Positions 1 to 7,420 of a stretch of DNA of 20,023 bases are shown piece by piece (positions within the stretch are counted from its first letter, which is position 1; every line of letters begins with the position of its first letter). The notes below the pieces were generated by a model. That model was not told the DNA's origin. It was given only the letters and a program-made list of their open reading frames with translations, and ran no database searches. The DNA lies in contig CAZRAU010000059.1 of the NCBI GenBank assembly GCA_964598025.1, forward strand, positions 1 through 20,023, read 5' to 3'. The position numbers and the translations under genes are program-made. Origin of the DNA: JALGWN01 sp964598025. Its GTDB lineage: Bacteria; Arandabacterota; Arandabacteria; Arandabacterales; Arandabacteraceae.

Positions 1-162
1 CTCGGGACCGGTATCGCCTTCTCGCTGACCTCAACAGCCATATGCACCACATCCATAGCGATGCTCACTAAAATGATCAGACCCAAACTCACGGTCGTGC
101 TTGTCAGTAGCGTTGTCGGCATTTCACTGGCCCTTGCCCTCATAATAAACAGCTTGGAATGA
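1..162 (+). CDS. C-terminal fragment of a membrane permease (YraQ/ArsP-like)
   Basis: Frame 1 is open from the window edge to a TGA at 160-162 and gives 53 residues; the start lies outside the window. The fragment is hydrophobic. It starts L-G-T-G-I-A-F, then has a K-M-I-R-P-K-L turn, then a final membrane helix (about TVVLVSSVVGISLALALII). This G-T-x-x-A-F plus 'x-K-x-x-x-P-K-L' plus last-helix pattern resembles the C-terminal end of predicted permeases of the YraQ/ArsP (DUF318) family. Those are inner-membrane proteins with repeated helix bundles, some linked to organoarsenical or metal export. The family call rests on a short piece, so substrate and role stay open. Another polytopic membrane protein is possible. 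Confidence 0.5.
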   Translation, partial: LGTGIAFSLTSTAICTTSIAMLTKMIRPKLTVVLVSSVVGISLALALIINSLE

Positions 163-309
163 GGCATCAGGGGCTCCGTCGCCCGGTCTAATACCGCCGG
201 ACCCGGGACCTCTATCGTGTCGCCGTTTGTTCGGCGTCAAAGCGGCTCGCCCCATTCGGATCCGGCATAGCCGAACGAGCGCCGGATTCAAAGGCTATTC
301 CCGCCGACC

Positions 310-708
310 CTACCTGTACATGGACTTGATACTACCCCAGGTGCTCGGCTTGGTGGTGGGGCCGTCGCAGGTTATGTATATTCGCCAGGCCAGTTCCACG
401 CAGCCCAAGTGGGTGCAGTCGCTGGAGGTATCACGGCCGTCACAGAAGCAGAGCGGTGGCCAATACTCAAACGGGTGGTAGTACCCGAGATAGCCGCTGT
501 GGACCTTGGGGCATGCACGGCCGCAGCCACCTCTGGGATAGACAGCCGGCAGACAGCCGACGTCGTGCATGCTGCAGCCGGCTTCGAGCGGAGTCGAGAT
601 GTTGTCGAGGCCCCATGCGGGGTAGAAGCCGGCTGGGCCGGTGTGAGTTGCGGTGATTACGATCGACGGATTGCATGGTGGCTGAGGCTCGAGGCTCAGA
701 CGATCGGG
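310..708 (-). pseudogene. Broken Cys-rich secreted-type protein with W-G-S-I-K-S-M-Y-R tail
   Basis: On the minus strand the frame is open from 708 to a TAG at 310-312. It encodes about 132 residues rich in Cys, Pro and Tyr, including A-T-H-T-G-P-A-G-F-Y-P-A-W-G-L-D-N and P-P-L-C-F-C-D-G. The first in-frame ATG is at 570, in the middle of the apparent domain, and gives only 86 residues. Just upstream is an in-frame TAA (709-711), beyond which the same frame stays open to about 915 with similar-looking sequence, for example F-K-P-E-G-P-V-I-G-C-P. The likeliest reading is a gene interrupted by a stop, or by a sequencing error, with its signal peptide lost or unrecognised. The last nine residues match the end of the secreted protein at 17943-18530. 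I do not recognise the domain, and no function can be given. Confidence 0.5.
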
Positions 709-914
709 TTACGTGGACATGTTGGAGGGGCGGTGTGGGCAACCGATAACCGGTCCTTCTGGCTTGAACAGAGCCATACCCTGACGCGGTACGGCGTCAC
801 TGGCCATACACGACAGGGAGGGCGGGATCGAGGCGACATTCCGGCGGGGTTTTGAATCAAGTAATATGGCGTGGATCTGGGGCCGGAGGCCCGAAGGGGC
901 CGGGTTTGATGTGA
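709..914. other. Stretch with no intact gene upstream of the GH57 gene
   Basis: No complete gene is visible between the broken minus-strand gene and the promoter at 915. The minus-strand frame of the downstream remnant is open here (915 to 712) but has no convincing signal peptide or ribosome binding site. It is probably the decayed N-terminal part of that gene. Other open frames here have poor coding character. Confidence 0.4.
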
Positions 915-943
915 TTTACACAACAGCCGATCTATGCTATACT
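915..943 (+). promoter_or_regulatory. Sigma70-type promoter of the GH57 gene
   Basis: TTTACA at 915-920 and TATACT at 938-943 are separated by exactly 17 bases. Each hexamer matches five of six consensus positions. Transcription would start near 950, leaving a leader of about 100 nt before the ATG at 1052. The leader contains a small hairpin (GGGT-AGAAAC-ACCC, about 1002-1015) and a short inverted pair ATGCT-AC-AGCAT at 1025-1036, just before the ribosome binding site. I recognise no riboswitch class in it. Confidence 0.6.
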
Positions 944-1051
944 TATAGTAGATGCAGTATGCGGAAAAGTATGCCTGGGAACCGGTTTTTTCGGGTCATC
1001 GGGTAGAAACACCCTAAGCACTTTATGCTACAGCATGAAAGGAGAGCATGG

Positions 1052-4000
1052 ATGAAACGCGCTTATTGGATGGCGGTTACCCTGTTGGGGCTGGTCTCAC
1101 TGATGGGACTCTATGGAAGCGTGTCCGGCGATGAACCGGGTGCCTGGACAGCCCCCCTTGCGGCCGCTCCCGGGCTTGAGATCACAGGCGATGCAAGCAT
1201 ATGGCAACGCGAACATGTCAAGGCTCTGGATGAGGTCTATGACGGCGCCTCCGGCCGGACCGGCCGCGGCGATCTCATGGGCTTCTATTTCGATCAAGAG
1301 GTCGACCGGCTCTCGTTCCGGGTGAGCCTCTTTCGTCGGGTGGGCACCCCTGAGACGCGGCCGGTGCTTGGTGCCGGCGTGAGGGTCTTCGTGCTCATGG
1401 ACTATGCTCCGGGCGGACGAACCGATCTTCCGGACGGTATTGCCGGCGCTTCACCCGTGGCCTGGGATCGAGCTGTGGAGCTCACCGAGGCCGAGGGCGA
1501 GCTCCGCGGGCGGATACTCGATACGCACCTCGGCGAGGGTGAGACCGAACGCCTGCGAAGCCTCATTGCTTCGCCCAGGTGGTCCATGCTCGAGGCAAGC
1601 CTATGGCTGCCCGGCGGGTTCAAGGAAGCCGCGGCACAAGCTGCCGGAAGCAGCGCCGACCGCTACGGCGCCATAGCATCCGAGGCGGCAGCTTCGGAAG
1701 CCACCCCGATCGCCTTCTACGTGTTCAGCGCTGCAGAGGGTAGGATTCTGGATGACATCTCCGCCACTAACAGCCCTCTCAGCAACTCGCACAATGTCGC
1801 ATTCCTCCAGCACCTTAACCAGGGCCTCACCTATACCAACGTGTTTCGAGGCGAGCGTGGTGAAAATGCATCTTATGACGGCGACCCCAACAATCCCGAT
1901 GACGGGGCGGATGAACTCCTGGCGGCGCATGACTACTATAACCTGCCGCTTAACTGGCATCAGGGCGGCCTCCTGATATCAGCTGCCGAATGGCATGACC
2001 CCGGCTTCAACGACTGGCTGGCCGCCGGGGTCACAGCCGGACGCTATGAGATCATAACCTCGGCCCTCGGCCAACACATAATGCCCTTTGTAAGCGATGA
2101 TATAAACGGCAAGGCGGTGAGTGTGGAAAACGACATGATCCAGACCCAGTATGGTTACACCCCGCGTGTGGCCTGGGTACCTGAGAGGGTCTGGGTCGAA
2201 AACCCCGACATAGACGGCAACGCCTACGATGCCTCGCAGCATGTGATCGATCACATAGGGGACGACTTCACCGCCAACGGTATCTGGGCGGTGGTCCTCG
2301 ATGACTACGTACATTGCGGTTACAGGAACACGGCGTTCGACGATCATCACATCTACACATACTCCTATGCGGGCGGCAGCATCAAGGTGCTGCCCAACGA
2401 CAACGACTTCGTGGGCCAGGTCAACTGGAACGCCGGAGACGCCTGGAACACCATCCTGGCCGGTACATCGGACGAGATCATCATCTACGCCAATGATGCC
2501 GAGGTGGCGGCCGAGGTTTCTCAAGGAGCAGGCAATCCCGACGGCCTCAACAACTATATCTGGCTGCTCCAGCAGATCGCGGGCGCCGGCGGTTCGGTGG
2601 GAACCTGGAAACTCACCGACGTACTGCTTGATGCGGGCTTTACCACACAGACGCTCACACTTCAGAACGGCACCTACGGTATGCTCGGCGAGTTCTACGG
2701 CTACGGTGGCTATGCGGGCAACAGCAACTTCTGGTACGGCGACTGGGCCGGCTATGCCGGAGACGCCAATCTGGATGCCCACGCGCCCAAGTGGAACTAC
2801 GGAGCCCAGTGGGCGCATACGCTGGGCAAGTGCACGGCGGGGCCGGCCAACAACCTGAACGAGATGGCCTGGTACGTGCTCATGACCAATCTCCACGAGA
2901 CCGGCTGGCACGACGATGGCGAAGTCTCAGGCTGGCAGCACCACTACAGCAACCATATCCGCTCGGGCAACGCCCATGCCGAGGCAGCTCGCTGGGCGGG
3001 CGGGCTCTATGTGGATCCGACCGGCGCCTACACGTCCGACTTCGATGACGACGGCACCGATGAGCTGGTGATGTACAACGACCGCCTGCTGGCCGTATTC
3101 GATCCCATCGGCGGCAAACTCCAGTGGCTCTTCTGCAAAGGTTCGGGCTATAACTACAGCGTGGTCTCCAATGACAATGTCTACTGGGCCGATACCGACG
3201 GCGACTATAACGAAACCAATCACGTGGCCACGCTTTCCGACGTGAGTGTGGCCGGCATAGACCGCGAACACGAGACCTACAGTTTCAACGTCGTGACCGC
3301 GACCGGCAACACGGTCGAGGCGGAGATCGAGCACGCCAGTGTCAAGAGGACGGTATCGCTCTCGCTCGGCGCCCCCTACTTTAAGGTGCTCTATGAGGCA
3401 TTCGGCAAGCGGGTCTATGTGAAGAACGGCTTCACCCCCGACAATCTGGACCTAACCTGGTCGGGCAAGTCCCTGTATCGTGTGTGGGATCCCGACGGCG
3501 GCGGCTACTTCGGGCAGCGTAACACCAATACCGATGCCACGGCCGCCATCATAGTGGGCTCGGCCGGCGCCCACCACAACCAGCAGTTCGCAGCGACCTT
3601 GCTCGAGGTTGACGAGTTCTATGGGGACAGCAAGTTCGAGGTCTATGTCTATGGCGGCTCCACCAGCGAGCCGGATACCAACGGCCGCGTAACCGAATTG
3701 GAGACTCTGAGAGACAGCCTCGTGGACAATCTAGGCCCGCGGCCTCTAAGCGGCACCCACTTCTCGGCCACCGATCAAATGGTGATCTATTTCGATGAAG
3801 ATGTTGATGCGTCTACCGCAGTCATCACGGGTTTTGCCTTCGATGACGATGACGACGGCGTGGCCGATGTGACCCTCACGACGTCGGACAGCGTCACCAC
3901 CACGGGCCTCAGCGACAGGCTGAATCTCTCCCTTGGCAGCGCGAGCGCCAACGCGATCGAGGCCCTGACCGGTCCGATAGAACTCTTGCTTGCGGCCTCC

Positions 4001-5089
4001 TCCGTGGAGGACGGAGCCGCCAACGGCAACCCGGTCATAACCAATACGGACGATGTGCCCATAAGCATCGCGCCTGTGACCAAGGTGCAGATAGACGGTC
4101 ATGTTTCCGACTCGGACTGGCAGTGCACCTGGGTACGGCACGACGACCTCTGGGACTCCGCCTGGAACGGCTCGGCGCCCGGGGATACCAACGAGATCCT
4201 GGTGGTCTTCGTCGATTGGGATTCCACTTATCTATATCTGGGGATCAGGGGCCATGTGCAGGGCAATTCCTGGATACTCTATCTCGATACCGACGTCGAC
4301 GGGGCCAACGGTTATACCGACCTAACGCGGATAGATCACTGGGAACGCGGGGCCACCTTCAGTGCATCGGGCTTCATGCCCGACTATGAGATGGGAGCCT
4401 ACCAGCACCAGGGGCCTTATGACGGCCAGAGCATGTGGAGATTCTTGAGCGACTCGACCAGCGAGGACATAAGCGCTCAGGCCTACATGGCCTTCGACCC
4501 TCAGCACACCTACGGCTATGACGGCGGAAGCGAAATCGCCGTTCCCTGGGATGCGCTCTACGGTCTGGGGCCGGGTCAGGTCCCCGTCGATACCAAGATA
4601 GGTGTTGTGGCTTCGGTCTGCTGGGACCCTGAGCCCGACGGGGAGCTGGGCGGCGATTCCGCGCCGAGCAACGTCTCAGCCACACTGCCTGCGATCGACA
4701 ATTTCCTTGAGGTCGCGGTGGACGGCGACAGCGACGGCGTGCCGGATCAGACCAACAACGCCGGTGTGGGCGACGTGGAGGTCGCGAGCGGGTTCCGGGT
4801 GATGCGCGCATACCCGAGCCCGACCACGTCGGCCGCGAATGTGCCCCTGGTACTGAGCAGCCCGAGGGACGGAAGCCGGGGCCGCTATGATGTTCGGGCC
4901 GAGATCTTCGACATCACCGGCCGGACGGTGACCACCGTCTTCGGGGGAGGGCTCGCCTCGGGCAGCCACACCCTGACCTGGGACGGCACCGGTTCCGACG
5001 GCAGGGCCGCCGCGGCAGGCATCTACTTCATGCGGGTCACCGTCGATGGCGATGTGGCGGGTACCGCCAAGATGATCCGCCTGCGTTAA
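1052..5089 (+). CDS. Secreted multidomain GH57-like glycosidase with FlgD-Ig/type IX-like tail
   Basis: 1345 residues. The ATG at 1052 is preferred over an in-frame ATG at 1025: AAAGGAGA (1038-1045) sits at proper spacing before it, and the product then begins M-K-R followed by a typical signal peptide (to about residue 26). Residues about 235-650 look like a GH57 catalytic domain: H-N-V near 245, a W-H-Q-G-G region near 302, and W-V-P-E-R-V-W with Glu378 as candidate nucleophile (compare E-R-V-W in GH57 4-alpha-glucanotransferases). V-V-L-D-D-Y lies at 414-419, and Asp482 in Y-A-N-D-A-E is a candidate acid/base. Next come a beta-rich region with Asp-rich, calcium-loop-like stretches, a glucodextranase/DOMON-like carbohydrate-binding domain (about 1011-1230) and a FlgD-Ig domain ending M-I-R-L-R. 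It probably acts outside the cell on alpha-glucans; family assignment fairly sure, substrate inferred. Confidence 0.8.
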   Translation: MKRAYWMAVTLLGLVSLMGLYGSVSGDEPGAWTAPLAAAPGLEITGDASIWQREHVKALDEVYDGASGRTGRGDLMGFYFDQEVDRLSFRVSLFRRVGTPETRPVLGAGVRVFVLMDYAPGGRTDLPDGIAGASPVAWDRAVELTEAEGELRGRILDTHLGEGETERLRSLIASPRWSMLEASLWLPGGFKEAAAQAAGSSADRYGAIASEAAASEATPIAFYVFSAAEGRILDDISATNSPLSNSHNVAFLQHLNQGLTYTNVFRGERGENASYDGDPNNPDDGADELLAAHDYYNLPLNWHQGGLLISAAEWHDPGFNDWLAAGVTAGRYEIITSALGQHIMPFVSDDINGKAVSVENDMIQTQYGYTPRVAWVPERVWVENPDIDGNAYDASQHVIDHIGDDFTANGIWAVVLDDYVHCGYRNTAFDDHHIYTYSYAGGSIKVLPNDNDFVGQVNWNAGDAWNTILAGTSDEIIIYANDAEVAAEVSQGAGNPDGLNNYIWLLQQIAGAGGSVGTWKLTDVLLDAGFTTQTLTLQNGTYGMLGEFYGYGGYAGNSNFWYGDWAGYAGDANLDAHAPKWNYGAQWAHTLGKCTAGPANNLNEMAWYVLMTNLHETGWHDDGEVSGWQHHYSNHIRSGNAHAEAARWAGGLYVDPTGAYTSDFDDDGTDELVMYNDRLLAVFDPIGGKLQWLFCKGSGYNYSVVSNDNVYWADTDGDYNETNHVATLSDVSVAGIDREHETYSFNVVTATGNTVEAEIEHASVKRTVSLSLGAPYFKVLYEAFGKRVYVKNGFTPDNLDLTWSGKSLYRVWDPDGGGYFGQRNTNTDATAAIIVGSAGAHHNQQFAATLLEVDEFYGDSKFEVYVYGGSTSEPDTNGRVTELETLRDSLVDNLGPRPLSGTHFSATDQMVIYFDEDVDASTAVITGFAFDDDDDGVADVTLTTSDSVTTTGLSDRLNLSLGSASANAIEALTGPIELLLAASSVEDGAANGNPVITNTDDVPISIAPVTKVQIDGHVSDSDWQCTWVRHDDLWDSAWNGSAPGDTNEILVVFVDWDSTYLYLGIRGHVQGNSWILYLDTDVDGANGYTDLTRIDHWERGATFSASGFMPDYEMGAYQHQGPYDGQSMWRFLSDSTSEDISAQAYMAFDPQHTYGYDGGSEIAVPWDALYGLGPGQVPVDTKIGVVASVCWDPEPDGELGGDSAPSNVSATLPAIDNFLEVAVDGDSDGVPDQTNNAGVGDVEVASGFRVMRAYPSPTTSAANVPLVLSSPRDGSRGRYDVRAEIFDITGRTVTTVFGGGLASGSHTLTWDGTGSDGRAAAAGIYFMRVTVDGDVAGTAKMIRLR

Positions 5090-5130
5090 CGCCGGCAGGA
5101 CCGGACCCGGGAGAACTCCGAGGAAGCTCT

Positions 5131-5188
5131 GGGGTCGGATCTTGAGAATTGAATTCTCGCAGGAATTCAACTTTCAAGATCTGACCCC
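5131..5188. repeat. Long palindromic repeat, copy 1 (possible terminator)
   Basis: An inverted repeat has 26-base arms at 5131-5156 and 5163-5188 and a 6-base loop, with three mismatched positions between the arms. The left arm begins GGGGTCGGATCTTGAGAA and is 25/26 identical to the arm of the element at 16871-16933. It lies 42 bases after the GH57 stop and is followed by GTTCTTTT, so it could end that transcript. The shared sequence at two loci shows that it belongs to a dispersed palindromic family rather than being a simple terminator. Confidence 0.8.
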
Positions 5189-5202
5189 GTTCTTTTGCGG
5201 GG

Positions 5203-5232
5203 TTGACACCGACCGCGATTCTGTGAAACTAT
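5203..5232 (+). promoter_or_regulatory. Possible promoter of the surface-protein cluster
   Basis: A perfect TTGACA lies at 5203-5208. The best -10 candidate is AACTAT (5227-5232, 18-base spacer), which is only a moderate match. It sits between the palindrome and the ribosome binding site GGAGGT (5242-5247) of the next gene, where a promoter would be expected if the palindrome ends the previous transcript. Confidence 0.4.
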
Positions 5233-5255
5233 GGGGCTGCTGGAGGTACCGAACA

Positions 5256-5609
5256 ATGATGAGCAATGATAAGCCTTTCAAGGCTTTGTGCTGGCTTTGT
5301 GTCGGGCTGGCCCTGAGCACGTGCACCTATGACGCATGCCTGGCCCAAGGCACCGGGGAAGAGGTTACTCCCGATTCGCTCGGCGTTGAGACCGGGCATC
5401 TCCAAACGGTGGAAGATGGGCTTCTTTTCGATACGCCCGCCGATTCACTCGGAACCGGCGACGGCAATATCCAGCCCTTATATGAGAAATGGTGGGTCTG
5501 GGCACTGGTGACGACTGCTATTGCAGTCACGGCCGTGCTGGTTGGAGGCGGCAAGAAGACGGTGCCCGGGGAAGACCTTCCTGGTTTCCCCGACCCCCCG
5601 AACCGTTGA
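5256..5609 (+). CDS. Small secreted or membrane protein with one C-terminal helix
   Basis: 117 residues from the ATG at 5256 (a second ATG follows at once, at 5259). GGAGGT at 5242-5247 with an 8-base gap fixes the start. The frame is open further upstream, but that part would run through the palindromic repeat and is unlikely to be coding. The N-terminus is a signal peptide ending near C-L-A-Q-G. A low-complexity middle with two D-S-L-G segments follows. Then Y-E-K-W-W-V-W-A leads into a single membrane helix (A-L-V-T-T-A-I-A-V-T-A-V-L-V-G-G-G), and the Pro-rich end is L-P-G-F-P-D-P-P-N-R. The protein resembles small one-helix envelope proteins seen in candidate phyla; no known family is recognised. 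It is the first gene of a cluster, 37 bases before the next, so a role in assembling or anchoring the downstream surface proteins is plausible but inferred. Confidence 0.65.
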   Translation: MMSNDKPFKALCWLCVGLALSTCTYDACLAQGTGEEVTPDSLGVETGHLQTVEDGLLFDTPADSLGTGDGNIQPLYEKWWVWALVTTAIAVTAVLVGGGKKTVPGEDLPGFPDPPNR

Positions 5610-5646
5610 TGAGGTATTGCGCAACCTGTTAGGAGGTTCATGAGCC

Positions 5647-7401
5647 ATGAAGAACTCGGACACGCTCAAGATCATCTGGGGTGGATTGGGCATACTCCTC
5701 TTGCTGGCTTCATCCCTGTATGCCATACCGCAGGCTATCAACTACCAGGGATTGCTTGAAGAGGAAGGCTCCCCCGTGGACGGCTCGAGGGACGTGACCT
5801 TCCGCATTTACGACAGCAGCGAGAGCGGGAGCATACTCTGGGAAGAGGAGCAGACTGTGGATTTCACCGGTGGGGTCTTCAGCGTGCTTCTGGGGAGCAC
5901 CGACCCCATCCCCACATCGGTATTCGGTGGAGGGAAGAGATGGCTATCGGTGTCGATCGAGGGCGAACCCGAGATACTGCCCCGGGGCGAGCTGGTCAGC
6001 GTGGGGTACGCCTTCTTTTCCGGGAGCGCGGATTCGGCCAACCACGCACTTACCGCGGATGAGGCGGCCAACGCGCAGACCGCAGACGACGCGACAAACG
6101 CCGATCTCCTTGACGGCATAGATTCGTCACAGCTGTCAGGCGTCAGCCATACCCATGATTCGAGATACTACCGCCAGAACCTGCTCAATACCTCGGACGG
6201 TTCGCCGCCCAACCAGGGATCGAACCTCGTTCACTGGAACATCCTCACCGGGGTCCCGGACGGGTTCGCAGACGGCGTGGACGATACCGGGGCGCCTGGG
6301 GCCAACGACCATGGGCAACTCACCGGGCTCCTGGATAATGACCATCCCCAGTACGCCCTCAAGGACTCTCTCAAGATCACCGATGGTAGCCCGCCCAATA
6401 CCGGGCGCAACATGGTGCACTGGAACATCCTCTTGGGGGTACCGGGTGATTTTGCCGATGGGACCGATGACGTCACGACCGACGCAGGAGATATAGTCAC
6501 AGGAACCATGGCACCCGAGAGAATCGAGGGCGTGGCCGTGGTATCGGATGACGACCGCCTGCTCACGACCGGGCAGAGGAACCAGCTCACCGGTGGCGGC
6601 GTCACCACATTGCACGGTCACGATGCGTCCCAGATCATGACCGGTACCATGCCGCCGGAGCGTGTAGCAGGAGTGGCCGTGGTTTCCACCGACGACCGGC
6701 TGCTCACCAGCGCTGAGAAGGCGGAGCTTACCGGTGGCGGTACCACGGCGCTTCACGTCCACATAGAAACGGGTGATATCTCGGCTGTAACCGCAGGGGT
6801 GGGCCTTGCCGGAGGAGGCACGACGGACAGCGTGGAGATCTCCCATGCCGAAGACGCCAGATCACTCCCACTTGCGCACCACACGCCGCCGGTTTTGGCC
6901 TATGAGAAGATTGCTTCATTCGCCACCCCATCCATGTCCCCGACCGTCGTCGTCTCGGACACCCTTGTTACCCCCGACAGCGGGTTCATCTTCGTGTCCT
7001 TTTCAGCGACCCAGAAGCTGGACCTGAGTCTGATCGTCGATCCTCCTTACTTCGTGACCAAACGCTACATTGCCGACTACGGCGTCTCAATCGATCAGCC
7101 TTCCACCATGCAATACAAGGTGAGAAGTAGCATGACTGAAACCGACTTCTGGTATGCCGGGCAGTACTTGCCTACGAAGCCTGTGGCGGGATCGGCCGCC
7201 TTCGAGGTCGATCCGGGCCAGCACATAGTGTATTTCCTTACCGAAGTGGCGTTGGATATCGACTCCGGAGCCAAGAGCAAGATCGACGACATCTCGCTCA
7301 CGGCGGTCTTCATCCAGTATGACTCGTCATCGATGGAGGACGCAATGCTCCTGAGTAACCGCGGGACGGGACCGAGTTCACGAAGCCTGATCGGACGATG
7401 A
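5647..7401 (+). CDS. Secreted tail-fibre-like surface repeat protein
   Basis: 584 residues. The ATG is preceded by AGGAGG (5631-5636); an ATG at 5640 is in another frame and soon meets a stop. Residues 1-26 are a signal peptide ending Y-A. The start of the mature protein, I-P-Q-A-I-N-Y-Q-G-L-L, through L-V-S-V-G-Y-A-F (about residue 125) is an N-terminal domain common in FCB-type surface proteins. Alanine-rich A-D-S-A-N-H-A-type spacers follow. A 30-residue segment beginning D-G-S-P-P-N occurs twice (184-213, 246-275), with H-D-S-R-Y-Y and N-D-H-P-Q-Y-A motifs typical of phage tail fibres nearby. A 47-residue unit beginning G-T-M-x-P-E-R is repeated in tandem (286-332, 333-379). The C-terminal part (about 430-570) is a different globular domain. 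It probably forms an extended, perhaps trimeric, surface fibre or adhesin. It has no FlgD-Ig tail, unlike the next gene 19 bases downstream. Confidence 0.75.
   Translation: MKNSDTLKIIWGGLGILLLLASSLYAIPQAINYQGLLEEEGSPVDGSRDVTFRIYDSSESGSILWEEEQTVDFTGGVFSVLLGSTDPIPTSVFGGGKRWLSVSIEGEPEILPRGELVSVGYAFFSGSADSANHALTADEAANAQTADDATNADLLDGIDSSQLSGVSHTHDSRYYRQNLLNTSDGSPPNQGSNLVHWNILTGVPDGFADGVDDTGAPGANDHGQLTGLLDNDHPQYALKDSLKITDGSPPNTGRNMVHWNILLGVPGDFADGTDDVTTDAGDIVTGTMAPERIEGVAVVSDDDRLLTTGQRNQLTGGGVTTLHGHDASQIMTGTMPPERVAGVAVVSTDDRLLTSAEKAELTGGGTTALHVHIETGDISAVTAGVGLAGGGTTDSVEISHAEDARSLPLAHHTPPVLAYEKIASFATPSMSPTVVVSDTLVTPDSGFIFVSFSATQKLDLSLIVDPPYFVTKRYIADYGVSIDQPSTMQYKVRSSMTETDFWYAGQYLPTKPVAGSAAFEVDPGQHIVYFLTEVALDIDSGAKSKIDDISLTAVFIQYDSSSMEDAMLLSNRGTGPSSRSLIGR
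6502..6783 (+). repeat. Tandem 141-bp coding repeat (two units of 47 codons)
   Basis: Units 6502-6642 and 6643-6783 each encode a 47-residue segment starting G-T-M-[AP]-P-E-R and containing G-V-A-V-V-S-x-D-D-R-L-L-T and L-T-G-G-G. The two match at well over half of their positions. They are diverged enough to be old, functional repeats of a fibre shaft rather than a recent duplication. Confidence 0.75.
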
Positions 7402-7420
7402 GGCCGGGAGGTAAGGCAAG

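Noticed and set aside
409..855. Plus-strand open frame of 148 codons
   Set aside because: It lies antisense to the Cys-rich remnant, whose C-terminal tail is matched elsewhere. The frame has no ribosome binding site and a low-quality composition.
950..1051. Leader of the GH57 gene as a possible riboswitch
   Set aside because: Only two small stems are present and no known class consensus fits.
1979..2911. Minus-strand open frame of 310 codons inside the GH57 gene
   Set aside because: It mirrors the codon pattern of the plus-strand gene, has a V/G-rich shadow composition and no recognisable motif, while the plus strand encodes clear GH57 motifs here.
3746..4141. Overlapping minus-strand frames in the 3' half of the GH57 gene
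   Set aside because: They have no motifs and are explained by the GC-biased codon use of the plus-strand gene.
5142..5255. N-terminal extension of the small membrane protein from ATG 5142
   Set aside because: It would translate the palindromic repeat and the promoter region, and removes the signal peptide from the N-terminus; the start at 5256 has a proper ribosome binding site.
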